Source of the DNA: Mytilus edulis
Taxonomy: Eukaryota > Mollusca > Bivalvia > Mytilida > Mytilidae
Assembly: GCF_963676685.1 (NCBI RefSeq)
Contig: NC_092344.1
Coordinates: 51,296,830 to 51,360,829 of the forward strand
Length of the DNA: 64,000 nt
Reading direction: 5' to 3'
Positions 33,514 through 47,071 of this stretch are shown here, one piece after another. Below the pieces are notes generated by a model that worked only from the letters and a program-made list of their open reading frames with translations, did no database searches and had not been told where the DNA came from. How positions within the stretch are numbered: position 1 is the stretch's first letter; every line of letters begins with the position of its first letter. Both the position numbers and the translations under genes were made by a program.

Positions 33514-36500
33514 CACTGGTTCTCCGTTAAAGCGCCCATTTTATGACGTTATTTTGTCCCTCCGTAAGAAAGCAAACCCAACGACTTCCAGTTATATACC
33601 CGTAGCTTGTTATACTTATATTTGAGAATTTTAGAATTCTTTATTATCTATATTTTTAATTTTTATTAAGTTTAGTACATATTGCTCAACGATCGTGATC
33701 GTACCGGCCGTCCATAATGTTTTCTTCGAAAAGCTGAAATTTCTATTGATGGATAAAAGACCAAGCAGGACAAAATATTTAGTACAGTATAGAGTGTAAT
33801 ATGAGTTAAATTTGATCATAAGGTTACCATAAATAATGTTGTTTATAACAATGGTCATTTATTCCAAGTTACATCAGTCTGAAAAACGAAGCAAAGTTGA
33901 AAACTGCAGAGATTTGTTAAGCGTGTAATCTCCGTGGAATGGTCAATTCTTAAAAAACATCAATTATGAAAACAAATTTCACATTCAACAGATCGATATG
34001 GATGTCAACATTAAATTTTAGTTTAACTCTGATCTTTAGATATACATATTAGGGTTCCTAAATGACGAAATCGTCGAAATGTAACCTCCGTGGAATGTAA
34101 TCTCCGTTGAAATTTTGGTAAAGAGTGCTTTCTATCACGTCCGCACTTTTATCGAGTATGGCGTGCCAAATAAACATATTAGATAGTTATAATGGATGGC
34201 GGATATATCACTTACAGATCAATAATATATTGTAATCCAGACGACATAAGAAGACAACATGTAACATTTTTTATAAATCAATTGTTTGGTCCATAATTGT
34301 TTGAGTGTAACAAAGTTGCTTCTTTCTCAAATCTAGATGAAGAAAAAAAAACAAAACGAACCGGATTTTTTTATATCAATCGTAATGCATGTAAATAATT
34401 TATACCTGTTTTCAATATTCAAGATATGAAGCTTTATGATTAATATAAATTTGATATCGAACTCAATACGATTTAACAAGTATGCAATTGCAAGAAGCCA
34501 TAAAAATTGCTCTTTCTTTTTTCGTGTTGCACAAGCAGAGAAGCTTTTAGCTTTCATCGAAATTATGACGCCGATTGAAAGGGCCCGATATAAATTCCGT
34601 TACATTAATTAACAAAACCTTGTACAACATTCTTTTCGGAATTAAAAGGAGTAAGATATAGATTAAACAAAACTATCCGTCACAATGCTATATATATATA
34701 TTACGGTCTGTATTAGGGGAGGAGATATACATTTCTGCATTCTGTAATTCTTTTGGCCATTTTTCTCTATTCAGTTAGAAATATATGCCCTTCTCTGTAA
34801 AATTCTTGGGTTCAGTTCCTGCATTTCAAAAATTCCGTATATAAAATTTTGACAATATATATTGTCTTGTCTGTATCAACAACATAAGTATGACGACACT
34901 TCTCCGTATAGCCCCTCTTTTTTATTCTGTCACTGTACTGCATAAATGATACCACGTTTGAAATAAGTATAAAACTTGGAGAAAAAAAAAGTATTTCAAA
35001 TTCTTTGAAATAAGTTGGATAGCTGTGATCATCAACAAAAGTAAAGATGATATGATGTATATTTTATCATATTTTCCTTGTGATTCGAGGTACTGGCAAT
35101 GAGGAGCTGAACGTTCAGTTTGATAACAGTGACAGTACCGGTAGCTAACCGACATTAAGAGAAATCTGAAATCGGATAAAATAAAAATTTGATCACCAAA
35201 ACGATTTTATCATTGATTACTCATCTGTCCAACAAAATATAGAAATAAACATTGCTTATCAATAAAAATTTTTGGTGAATAATGAAATATATTTAATATG
35301 TGTTGGTACTTAAAAAATGTTATACCCTAAAATATTGAAGACAATGTCTTCCGTCCTCGAGCATCAGTATGAAAATTTAAGACGTACGAATTATGGCAAT
35401 GTTTTGGTTCTGTAAATCCTTACAATTCCAATCAATGGTCAATTTATATATTTTGGAATTAGAAAGATACCTATGGTTTTATACTCTATCAATCAATGTT
35501 ACATTCGACTGATTTGAATATTTTTTGTGTGTCATTTTCGGCATATAGCTCATCAACTCTATCTATTCTTTCATATCTTTGGATTTCAAATACTTGTCGC
35601 TATGCGTAAATGATGAAGATAAATCAAAAATAGTGCTCGCTTCGGACGCATGGAATTTATAACTTGTTTTTTTTTTCGGCCACTATTGCAGATCATTTTG
35701 TTGCTTATCGGATTATCGTGGTCTGATATCTGTCACGAACTTTTTTTTTTCAGGTGAATAAAATTAAACAATTGCGGACGCAATGCACGTGAAGGATGTA
35801 AGGTTAAACTTGCCTACAATAGGAAACGAAATGAAAGTTAACTCATGCAAGACCGTGATTTTGGCGAAAAACAATGATGCTTATATGAATGTATAAAATT
35901 TGCATCGCTTATTTCATTTGACCAGTAGCGTTTACAACCAATTTGAAAGATCAACGTTTCTTTCGAAATGATCTACTCGAATATTGTCAATAATGAATTT
36001 AATTAATATGCAGAAAACGTAAAGTTTCATTAATCTTTAAATCATTTATTTCTGTTATTTTCAATTCACCATATTCTTAAGTTTCAAAATTATTTTTTAA
36101 TCTATAAACCACCTCCTATATCTTGAATTATTTCAAATAACTAAATAAGAAAGTATATGATATTCAAACGGAATACGATGCACAGTTCTATTAGTATAAG
36201 AGGATCTACAAAAAGAAACTGTGGTCGTTACTGGTTGTCTACAAATCAAAGTTGCGAGATTAATAGGCTACAACTAACCACCAAAGAGGATGAATAAAAT
36301 ATATATGAATAATGATTTAATATTTTATATTTTGCTGGATAATTTTTTTGTCGTGTCTCTCTCATCATTGTTTTTTTTTATATATTTGTATTGAACCTTT
36401 TTAAATTCTTTATCAACAACAACGCATGTAACATCTTATTTATTTTTTGAATATTCTTCTCTCGGTCATAAATCTGCATGAAATATTTGTCACTGTACGT

Positions 36501-37621
36501 TCAGAAAACATCAATCAAAAAATCATATCTCCTCTAAAATTGTATTAATATACAAAGTGTAAACCTTTTTAAATAAGTGATTCGTTTAAATTCTAGTCAG
36601 ATATTATCAGTCACACAGTGTGTTAGTGACCTTATACAATAAATACGGGGTCAGTAAATTCCATAAGGGATTTAGCGAAAATAGAATCTCATATGGAATT
36701 TACTGACCCTGTATATATCGTATTAGATCACTAAACACTGTGTCACGAATTTATCTTGCCGACTATCTTTATTAGTAGAATTAATAGACACTTCTCGTCT
36801 CTCCTATTTTTTTTTCAAATTTGCAATACATAGAACAAAAAGGTATTAAGGAATATCAAAGGAAGTAACCTATCAAAGATACAAGATCATACAAGAGTTG
36901 TGCTTCGGCTTCGAAGAAATTTTTCAAAACAGTTCAAAGCAAGAAATTCATGCGTTATACGCCATACTTGTGCATTTTGAAATTAAAACAGTTGATTTAT
37001 ATATATGTTTTCGATATCAGTATGACCACATCAATTATAATTTATGGTAACACAGATTGGTAAATAGGATGATGACGAAAAGGAGGAGGATTCAGTGGCA
37101 AATTATTTGCGTATTCGTGTTGAAAGCCTGTTTATACGATTTTATTATTTATCTTGCTTTGTACAAGACTGATATGCTGAGTCGATTGTTTATCGTACAA
37201 GTTCGCACACAAAAAACTTTTTGAAGATTTATCACCTTAATTTGTGTTAATGAGATAAAAAAAACTTATATATATATATAATAATAATGCAGACATGACT
37301 GAATATCATACTTAAATTTCAGCTAACAAGAAAAAAGAAATAAAAGTTTACGTGAATCAATCATTTTTTTTTTAACATTTTGGCATTGAAAATCACGACG
37401 TCAAAGGAAATAAAATGACGTTAAATGTTTTTTTTTATTGTTTTTTCATCTAAACTGTCTCGATCATTACAAATTAACGGTAGAACATTACATGCTAAAA
37501 TTTATAGGGTGGATAGAATACACTATGAAGATGTTCTATGTTCTTTACAAACAAGTTTTGCTGCAATTTATATTTTATCATTTTTTACTCTGACGTTGGG
37601 CGCTTTAACGGAGAACTAGTG
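33514..37621. other. 4.1-kb interval bounded by a 25-bp inverted repeat
   Basis: CACTGGTTCTCCGTTAAAGC then GCCCA at 33514-33538 is mirrored, with one mismatch, at 37597-37621. These could be the ends of a transposon or two separate fragments of one repeat. No target duplication is seen, and the interior has no recognisable transposase. The interior is AT-rich unassigned DNA except for the palindrome at 36611-36746. Confidence 0.4.
36611..36746. repeat. 136-bp palindromic MITE-like element
   Basis: Arms 'cacagtgtgttagtgac', 'tacggggtcagtaaattcca' mirror 'tggaatttactgaccctgta' and 'gatcactaaacactgtgtc'. Several mismatches; small loop of about 25 bases. Confidence 0.7.
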
Positions 37622-38255
37622 CGGTATTCATATATTTCCATGTTATTTTACAGTTTCTTATATACTTATTTTATATAAATTATAGATTGAATCTACGAGA
37701 TATAATACATCTTTTAAATGTAAGAAAGTAATTGCAAAACAGTTTATTTCAAGTATCGCAAATCATTTTAAATCTAAAAGATGCACATATGCATATACTC
37801 TCAAGAATATAGATTTATCTAATCAAAGCACCAATGAGCATCTCTATATCTAGCAAACACTGTTTTGGAAAACAAATTCTGAAAATGGTTCACAACATTA
37901 TCGTGAAAGAAAGTTCACCATTTCACATTCTGAAATTTTTGATCGACAGCTTTGGTCTTTAAAAATTAAAAACAAATGATATAATACCTCGCTTGACACT
38001 TTGATTTGTTTCTTTTAAATCAAGTTACGTGATTGGAACATCGATAAACTACTATTGTCTCAATTTAAGGTTCATATATTTTTCGTTTTTTCAAAATTGA
38101 TGTCGATATGAGAGCATTAAAATTCACATTTCTAGAAAATGTATACGTATAGGGTAAGTGAAAAAACCTTAATATTAGTGTTAACAACATACAATTTGTG
38201 TTGTTAAAAAAATTTTTTTTTTAAATTTTAAAGGTAACTTCATAGAAGAAAAGTC

Positions 38256-38576
38256 TGGCGTATAATTCATTGAGTTCCTGTCAATTATTTTGACGAAATG
38301 CTTTACTTTGGAATCCTGTTATAATCAATTTTCATATCTTTTGTTCGTAACATCTTTTGTTTGTAATGGATTCTATGGGCTATTAATATATCTCCACCCT
38401 CTGAACATATCTCGTTTGCTATTTAACAAAGTACCGTAACAGAAATTTGTAAGTAATGCTGTATTTGGCAAATTTTTTTGGTCCTCATTGCTCTTCAACT
38501 TCGTACTCTATTTGGCGTTTTTAACTTTTTTTTATTCGAACGTATTTGATGAGTCTCTTGAATACGAACGCGCGTC
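38256..38576 (+). repeat. Decayed single retrozyme monomer
   Basis: Begins TCTGGCGTATAA (the sequence just after the hammerhead cut in the 355-bp unit) and ends with 'ggtcctcattgctcttcaac', 'tttggcgtttttaact', 'TTGATGAGTCTC' and 'CGAACGCGCGTC', matching the unit up to its cut site. So a ~321-base stretch runs from one cut-site position to the next. The core is broken: CUGAUGA has become TTGATGA and GAAAC has become GAAC. Confidence 0.6.
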
Positions 38577-39727
38577 GGATGAAAGTAAAAAAAATCAATC
38601 TTGGTGTCTATCTATGATAAGTTTAATTATTCGACGTTCGAACATTTACATGACAAACAATCAGACAATAATTTTAACAAACTCCTAAAATTCTTTTATT
38701 CGAGTAACTGGCAAAAAGACATTTACCTTTTAAATTCACCTTCAAAACAGACTTCAGAATAATCTTATACTGATATATTTATCGATCAGCAATAGCTAAA
38801 ATGCCCCTGTGTTATCTACAAAGGCTATCCTTTTCCTAAATGAATAAATAGAAACAATTCAACAAAAAATGATGTTCTAAACCTACTTAATAAGTGCTAG
38901 ACTTATTTTTGTCTGTCAGACTAGGGCTAATGTCTTCAACAGATTCACCAACCCAAAAGGAGGCCATATCAAAAACGAACATGAAAAGCATTCATGATTC
39001 AAAAGTAAAAAAAAGTTGTGCCGAAAACCTTAAAGAAAATCTATGCAGTGGATAAACATATCGTATTGTTTCTGATCACTCAAGATTTTATAACAACTTG
39101 ATGGAATGGGTGAGTGAAAAGATATTTCAGGTATGTAATTTAATAACAGTTATATCAATAGCATATTAAAAACAGTTGTTCCTTTTTTTAATGTTATTTT
39201 TGGGACCAATCCCAGATGCCAATATGTCGGTCGTGGTATATTTGTTTGTTCTCGTTGGTTTTAATCATCTCTTCAATTATGCCATTATTTATGTAATTCA
39301 AAAATATTAGCATTGTGCATCACTTTATAAAAAAAAAGGTTTATTGTAGAAATGCCCACCAAGTGTAGTATTTGTACCGTTAATGCAATTGCTGTCCAAC
39401 TAAAGGGACATTATATGTGCTGAAGAGTGTTATTTGGTATTTATTATAAACATCAATATTCAACCCAGGTTTGCGGTATACTATCTAATCTGCAAGTATA
39501 GTGTTTTCTGTTGATAAAAAAAATAATAATAAGATCCATTTTGTTACATCTCGTGATCCATTTATTTGGCAAATTGTCAATGGCAGTCATCAGGGTTTAA
39601 GAACATCAGCTGTTCGACATGCTAGTCAAATGCGTTTTATCAAAATATACTTTTCACTTTAAAAAAAAAATTGGGGTTTTTGGAAAATGTTGTTTGTGCT
39701 ATATTTAGATCCCTCTACCATGAAATT

Positions 39728-39910
39728 TGGCAAAATCACAAAATGTATAAAAATTGTATGGACACATCTCAAAATATCATTTATGTAATTATTGTTCTTT
39801 TGGGTTGCTGTATCAATTGAATTGATTGGTTATGTTTGAAAACAATGAAAAATGCACAGTTTAAAACAAAGTGGTGAATTTATAGACACCTGAGTTTTAA
39901 AATATGTTTA
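39728..39910 (+). repeat. Direct repeat copy 1 (183 bp)
   Basis: Nearly identical to 41153-41350 ('tggcaaaatcacaaaatgta' to 'aatatgttta'), which has an extra ~15 bases. Copy 1 is followed at once by telomeric repeats. Confidence 0.9.
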
Positions 39911-39935
39911 TATTTCAAAACCGGTCAGTTATACT

Positions 39936-39998
39936 CTAACCCTAACCCTAACCCTAACGCCTTACCTCACCCTAACCCTAACCCTAACCCTAACCCTA
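39936..39998 (-). repeat. Interstitial telomeric tract (TTAGGG)n
   Basis: CTAACCC repeats at 39936-39958, an 11-base interruption, then nearly five perfect CCCTAA units at 39970-39998. Read on the minus strand this is the animal telomere motif. Non-telomeric DNA continues on both sides for >20 kb. Confidence 0.95.
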
Positions 39999-40182
39999 TT
40001 CACCTGTTATGTTTGCATAAAAATTAAAATAACAAAAGCAAGTCCAATAATTAGATTTAAAACTAGCTGAAGACCTATGCAAGACAAACATATATGTACA
40101 TCTAATTTTGCTGCTTATTTTAATGATATAAATTTAGATTAATTTCTGTCTATTATAGTTTCTGCCAAAAAAGACTTAAACA

Positions 40183-41072
40183 TATGGAACGCCGTAACTG
40201 GCTTATGGTATTTCCTTCTTTATCATGATGAGGTTTTTCTTTTTCATGATGAGGTTTTTCCTTATTATGACGAGCTTTGTCTCTATTATATTGAGCTTTT
40301 TCTCTATTATGATGAGCTTTTTCTCTATTATGGTGAGGTTTTTTCTTTATTATTAAGACAGTTTTCTTTAATATAATGAGGTATTTCTCTATTATGGTGA
40401 GGTTTTATTATGATGCACTTAATATCCAAACAATTCCTATGTCTTTGCACTCCCCGATTCTATATAGGAAACGATTTTTTTCTTGGATGTTTCGTTTTTT
40501 GATTCTTAGTATCTGGGGGTTAGAATTCATCTTTTAAAAAGGCTGGAACCGAGCCTTCTATTTCATCCTATACATTTTTCAAGCCGCTGAATACAAAAGT
40601 TTTATCCGGAACTTTCAGTTGTACCAATATACACTAATAGATAAATGTGTTTTCCCTATATTGTCGTGTGCCTTATAATGATCAACGACCTTTAGTTGAT
40701 CATTATAAGACACAGGAAAATATAGAAAAAAAAACCATTTATCTATTAGTATATATCGGTACAGATAATCAACTTTTTAACAATAATTACATTCTACTTG
40801 CATTCTCTGAAAGGTAAAATAAGTGGATTTTCTAAAGATCATTGCATAGTAAGGCACATGAAAATAACCCCTCTTCTAGAATATATATAATATAAATAAT
40901 ATCAAGAACTGTGTGGAAAAAGATGTCTCGTATTTCTTAATCACAAAATTATTTATGACCAAAAGTTCCGGATAAAATTTGTATACAGCATTTTGGAAAA
41001 TCTCATCATGATAAAGAAAAATCTCATCATGACAAAGAAGGAAGTACCATAAGGCATTTACGGCGTTCCATA
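40183..41072. mobile_element. 890-bp foldback element with AT-rich tandem units
   Basis: TATGGAACGCCGTAA at the left mirrors the right end TTACGGCGTTCCATA with an extra base. Inner blocks also mirror ('gttttatccggaacttt' against 'aaaagttccggataaaattt', and 'ctaatagataaatg' against 'catttatctattag'). The centre is a perfect 15-bp stem (40672-40686 with 40695-40709, loop of 8). The left arm is expanded by 'tttttctctattatgatgag' units. Confidence 0.8.
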
Positions 41073-41152
41073 AAAAACAGCCTAGTATTTGTAGAACTTG
41101 TAAGGTTAATAATTTATAGATTTAATTTTATAATTACTCAACTGTATAGAAA

Positions 41153-41350
41153 TGGCAAAATCACAAAATGTATAAAAATTGTATGGACACACCTCAAAAT
41201 ATCATTTATGTAATTATTGTTCTTTTGGGTTGCTGTATCAATTGAATTGATTTGTTATGTTTGAAAACAATGAAAAATGCACAATCAAAGCGTAACTTGT
41301 TTAAAACAAAGTGATGAATTTACAGACACCTGAGTTGAAAAATATGTTTA
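41153..41350 (+). repeat. Direct repeat copy 2 (198 bp)
   Basis: Partner of 39728-39910. The pair encloses the telomeric tract and the foldback element. Confidence 0.9.
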
Positions 41351-42426
41351 TTGTGTTTTATTAAGGAGTATTTCATTATCACCTATTCATTGCACGTTAC
41401 ATTACATTTCCTTTTGTTTATCTAAGAATATAAACTTTCGACCGCACACTTTGAATTCTTGTGGTATTGATATTTCAACGAGGTGTCCGTTATATATAAA
41501 AAAACTAAAAAAATTAACTAAAGTTAAAACTGTTGCATAGTGCAAATACTATTTCCTGTTTTTTTTTTGTTTTTTTTTTTATTTTTATTTCAAGATCATT
41601 AATCGAAACCTGTTCATATATGTAGGAAAGTAGGAAGATGGCCAAAAGGACGACTTAAATAAATTTTTTTCAATTTCTTATTCTCTGTATTTCCCGGCGT
41701 TATATATGATAACTTTACTTCATATTCAAATCTTGTTTGTAATGAGACAATTGGTCGGAAATTATTCTATTTTCTTCAAGATTAGGAAGGGATGTTTGAA
41801 TAACTAAAACCAATCCATCTGTGGCTAAAATATTAAATATTTTCATTGTTTGATTTTGTCTATTCTATTTTTGTATAATTTCCTTTTTAGCATGCAAAAG
41901 CGCCATCCAGCATATAAGTATGCACTCTTTTTTTGTAATGATAATTCTATGAATTACTAAAAAGGTCATTAGTAATATGCCACAACAAATTATCTAAAAA
42001 TACTAATAATGTAAACAAAATAAAAGAAAAGCGCATGTAGACCGAAAAGATTCGGGTCATTACTACTTTTATTCGAATTTACTATTGAGATCTAGGATTT
42101 TTTTAAATGGGAAAACTAGACAACGTCAGGAACTTATCATGTTCGAAGTCTTCACCTACAATATGTGTAGCTCAATTTGTATGGACACATATATTACATA
42201 CCCTAATATTTCTTTGATATCGTGTTTAAACAAATGGCTATTTGATTATTATGCAAAGACAATTCATAATTTATATAAAATCTGATGATGACCGTGAGAC
42301 ATTTATTTTGTGAACAAAAAAAAACAACACATGTCCAACAGACCTAGACATGTGAACTTTATTCTATTGTTACATGCTAATTGATGAAAGCACACTTTTT
42401 TTTTATTCTTTTTTGTAAATTTATTG

Positions 42427-43140
42427 CTTCATATATAACAATTTTTTTCTAAGGGGCAATACTCTTTTAAAAATATTTCACTGGCATTGAATTTTTCAAA
42501 TACATATGATATAACTTTGATAAAAAAATTTGGAAACAATGTTTGCATTTGAGGGCGCTTACTATTCAAACTTATACGTAATTAATATTTCCATGGGTAT
42601 AAAATCTTTTAAAAATTCCTCATTGGCACTGAATTTCGAGCTTTCCGAAATTGTTATTTTAAACCTATGATATTAGTTTTATAAAAATCTGGTAAAAATT
42701 GTTTACGTGAGAGCGTATGTATTACATTTTTTCAATATAACTAATGTTTCCTATAGGCATTAGTCTTTTCAAAATGGTCTATCGGCACTCATTTTCGAAC
42801 TTATTTGATATATTGCTACATAAACACCTTATAATATAAATTTTATAAAAATCTGGGAAGAATTGTGCATATGGGAGCGCGAACAATGCAATTTTCCATA
42901 TGTTTAGTGCTTTGAAGGGGCATAACTTTTTCCATTATTTTTTATCGGTACTGATATTCGAACCAGTCCGAGACAATGCCCACATAAAATCTAAGACATC
43001 AGTTTTATTAAAATCTTAAAAGCATTGTACACGTGAGCGTGCTAATAAGACAGGTGGGAGAGATGGACGGACGAGCTGAAGAAGTCCAGTATTTCTATGT
43101 CCTTCTACAACGCGTCATCGGTAGGACTGGGAAGCAAAAA
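42427..43140 (+). repeat. Diverged tandem repeat, ~150-bp units
   Basis: Four units with 'ggggcataactttt', 'ggcactgaatttcga', 'ttttataaaaatctggg' and 'gggagcgc.aacaatgca'. It ends with 'gagatggacggacgagctga'. Belongs to a repeat common in bivalves; related units at 20050-20290. Confidence 0.65.
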
Positions 43141-43149
43141 TAAAGAAAG

Positions 43150-46100
43150 GAAAAAAATTGGCAGGCTTGCCAAAATTATTGGACTGACCCTAATTTGTTC
43201 AGACAAACATCAATGCTTCATTTGACCTACATAGAGTAAGACCATTAACATCTGGGGAAAATTTGTCATTTGTAAAATCATAAAGTAGCCTGTTCTTAGA
43301 GCATGTACTGTAAAAATGAACACATAGTCATAATCTTTACAAAGAATTATTGGTTTAACGATACGCACGTTGTTCCTACAACCCCTCGGATTTAAAACAG
43401 AATCTTCGAAATTTCCTCCACAAAACAAAATAAAAATGTAAGCAAACACGAACCATTATTAAAACAAATTCAATATATGTTTTAAATTATGTTTTATAGC
43501 TCTTTATCATATACTAAGTAATGTCTAGTATATTTGAGGATTAAAATAACAAAAGTTATGTAAAAAAAAAAAAAAAAAAAAAAAACGGATGTCCAACGTT
43601 ACATTTATTAAAAGCTGTTTTAACTCTAATGCATAGTGATCCTATTTATTATTCTCTGATCTTCCGGAAACTTGGCAGGAACAACAACATGTGTCGGTTC
43701 TTTGTGGCGTTAAAGCCGATATTTTGCCAAATTTCATTTGACTCGGTGGCTGCATATTAAGCTGGAATAAGAAAAATGTCGAACGACGTCTTTCGGTAAC
43801 TTAACGACTGAAAGGGAATTTACAAGTAGATATAGCGGGAAATTAATAAAAAGAGTAAGACAAAAAAGTACAAATATTTGCCTATTTATTCATGAGTTCA
43901 AATATTGCAGATTTTATAAAAACTTGTCTACACAGTCGTGTTTCAAGCGGTAGCCATTTTGTCCAAGTTTATATTTCATTTTTCAAAGCAGTTAACGCGT
44001 ATTTTTTAACTGATATTTCAAGTTATTTATAATTGATGAAAACAAAAGTTAGATACACCAAGAGTACAAAATGCCAAGATTATTTTATAATTAACTACAT
44101 AATTGGGTCTTAAAGGAATAAAATGCTTCAACACATTACAAAACGGTAGCCATTTTGTTCAAACGTCTGAAAACGTCGAAAAATCCGAAAAACGCTAATT
44201 TCCGACATTACATGTGCTCAAGTTTCAATTAAATGTTTATGATTATTAGAACAAATCGTGTGGTGAAAATTGGAAAAAAGATGTTAATGGCTACCGAAAA
44301 AAAGAATAGTGCATGTTGATATAGACTCTGGCCGGGACATAGATTCGACCCAGGTTATGTTTTGCAATTTCTATTAAACATTTATAGCTTTTAACGATTT
44401 ATTTAAAAGAATGGTGAAATGGAAAACAAATCTCATTACATGAACTTCGTTCAACTTTTGCAAAGACAAAAACAAATGGAGACACCAAGACAGTCCTGTA
44501 AATGTAAAATGCGATTTTTAATTGATGTTGCGGAAGTACTACGAAACAGATCATAAAAAGTCGTCACTTCGGTAAGGTGCATTCACCAATATCTAAAGAC
44601 TTAATACAAGTCCACGGAACGTTTTACTTCGCAATTTGTCCTGCTATATATATTATAATTGTCGTTATGAAAGTAATTCCTGTACTAGCGAAGCCGGAAC
44701 TTTTCGTCAATATAAACTTCTGCACGAAATTGAGGTAATTGAAAGACTAATCCCAAACAGCGACGAAAACCGTTTCATTGAATTAATAAAACCTGGAATT
44801 ATATTAGCCGTTTTACGGACAATTCAGGAGTAGATTAATATATTATAAGATTTATATCAGAAGTTAAACAATTTAAGCAAGCAACTTTAGATGACTGGAA
44901 ATAATTCTCAAGCCAAGGTTCAAGTAATTGAATGGGTGTTTTTCGACAAATTATGTGCCAGGGAAAATACAATTCTATTCAAATTAACCAAGGGTAAAAA
45001 AGTTTCGATTTACTTGCAGAGTGTCAGATATATTTGTATTGGCGTTGAATTAAGATATAGAAATTTTACAATGACAGATGATATGCACCATGAAAGTTAA
45101 ACATCCTATAATAAAAGTTTTGCACATCGAAAAAACAAATCTATGGGTAACCGTATACATGTACTTCCGTCCAATTGTTCCTTCCTACATTACTTGCGAC
45201 GGTACTGCATTTTTATGTGAAATAACTTAAAGGGTAAACATTATTAAATCGATTTCCACAACTTGAGGTAATCTATGATAAAATGATATCACAAAAAGAA
45301 CAGAACCAGAATCAACCAACAACATCGTGCACAACGTTAGTATATACATAATAAACAGTTACCGTTAATATGTAGAAAAAAGTCTGAGGGTACAACATTT
45401 AAGATGTATATACGCAATAAAGGGACATGAAAAACTACAATTGTAGGGAACCTTGATGGTGTAGGGTGTTATGTGAACGAGGAGGAGTTAAGTTTTTTTT
45501 ATATACCACGCAAATTTTACTACCGGACCAAATTTACTGTTACACAAGCATCAAAATATTTCATTTTCCCTTCTGCTTGATCAAACTGTTCATTTATTTC
45601 AAGTTGCAAATCTGATATTGTCTGGACATTTATACAACTGCAAGACTAGTCTCTTTAAAGACGAAATCTACAAATTTGGATATATATGGTGTAATTACCA
45701 AATCCAAGAAGGAAAAGCAACTTATTGTTTACTAATGACAGGTGAAATTCAGTTTATGTGTCCAAATGAGAGGCATAATACGCACTTGGCATATATATTG
45801 TGAAGTAAATAACAACTACCATTGTACTGTACATTTTTACTACATCTTCCTTTGGATTCTACATTTAATAGCAGTAATTTATATAATTGTTTTAGGCACT
45901 CTGTGCAGTTTGTAGCAATTAGTGTTAAATAATTTAAAATGTCGTTATAAGGGCATTATTAGTTAGACATCACGTGTTTGAGCTCTCTATCTATGTGTAA
46001 TTTTAAAGCTCTTTGCATAGAGCTCGGGTTATTGTTACTCAAATACATTCTGTTTTATATAAGGATTTTAAAAACAGACAACACATATCTACATGATAGT

Positions 46101-46260
46101 TGAAGCGTTTTGCATAATCTATAAATCGCTTGAACAGCTCTTAGCAAGTGGTACTTTTAAAGTATTATATTAAGGAAGATTAACGCAATTTATTTCCATT
46201 TGAACAGAAAATTCTCGTCAACCAGATAGCTAAATAAAGGAAAACAAATATACAGCAAAA
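43150..46260. other. Unassigned DNA with a few small open frames
   Basis: Poly(A) of 24 at 43562-43585. A block with 'cggtagccattttgt' recurs at 43950 and 44147. Frames at 44636-44833, 44891-45100 and 45618-45803 have mixed composition and could be remnants of one element, but no domain is recognised and no splice chain was built. Confidence 0.3.
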
Positions 46261-46264
46261 AGTA

Positions 46265-46480
46265 AAATCACAAACATACTGAACTCGGAAAGTCCCTAAT
46301 CAAACGGCAAAATTAATAGCTCAAAGGTTTACTTTCATCAGAGACAACTGTGATATTCCTGACTTGGTACAGGCATTTTCTTAGTAGAACATATTGGATT
46401 AAACCTGGTTTCTCAGCTAGCTAAACCTACACTTGTATGACAGTCGCATTAAATTCCATTATATTGAAAACGATGTGTGG
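46265..46480. repeat. Dispersed mussel repeat
   Basis: 'gaactcggaaagtccctaat' and 'tgatattcctgacttggtac', sequence I recognise as a common mussel repeat; an inverted relative of its end lies at 62990-63090. Confidence 0.4.
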
Positions 46481-47071
46481 TTATTGCAATACCTGTATGA
46501 TGCCAGGTATTTTAACACACATATTTAACCGTCTGAACTGCGGAATGAAAAGCCACAAGTTCGCATGGTCGTTTGTATAAACATCCCATTCGTTTCGAGT
46601 GACAAAACTCACAAAGCATATCTAACTTTTTAAATCAAATAACATTGTTACCTTTAATTATTATCGGTTAAATATAAATTTATGGTAATAAAAACACTGA
46701 TTTTATTTTTATTTTATTAAGTAAACACTGTGTGATCCTGTTCCTTAAGGATCAAGATTTCATGATTTTATTGTAAAGCAACGCTCAGACACATATATGT
46801 GTAACATGAGGTACATATATACAATGATAAACATGATTTATAATACAAAGGTAACATTCAAAAAACAAAATAAACAATAAAAAACAATAAAAAAAAAATA
46901 TATATAAAAAAATATAAAAAAATAAGACAAAAAAGAAATAATTCATACAAATTAATATACTGTAACATATCACAATAAGTTATTCAGCTTTCTGATAAAA
47001 GATGCCACCTGTCTATATAAATTAAAATTGCAGTGAGATAACATTACAGATAATTTCTGCTTACTTGGATG

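Noticed and set aside
39936..39998. Chromosome end
   Set aside because: The tract is short, interrupted, and flanked on both sides by long non-telomeric sequence.
46785..46973. 62-residue aromatic-rich frame
   Set aside because: A low-complexity AT/poly-A stretch read as Phe/Tyr/Ile; no evidence of a gene.
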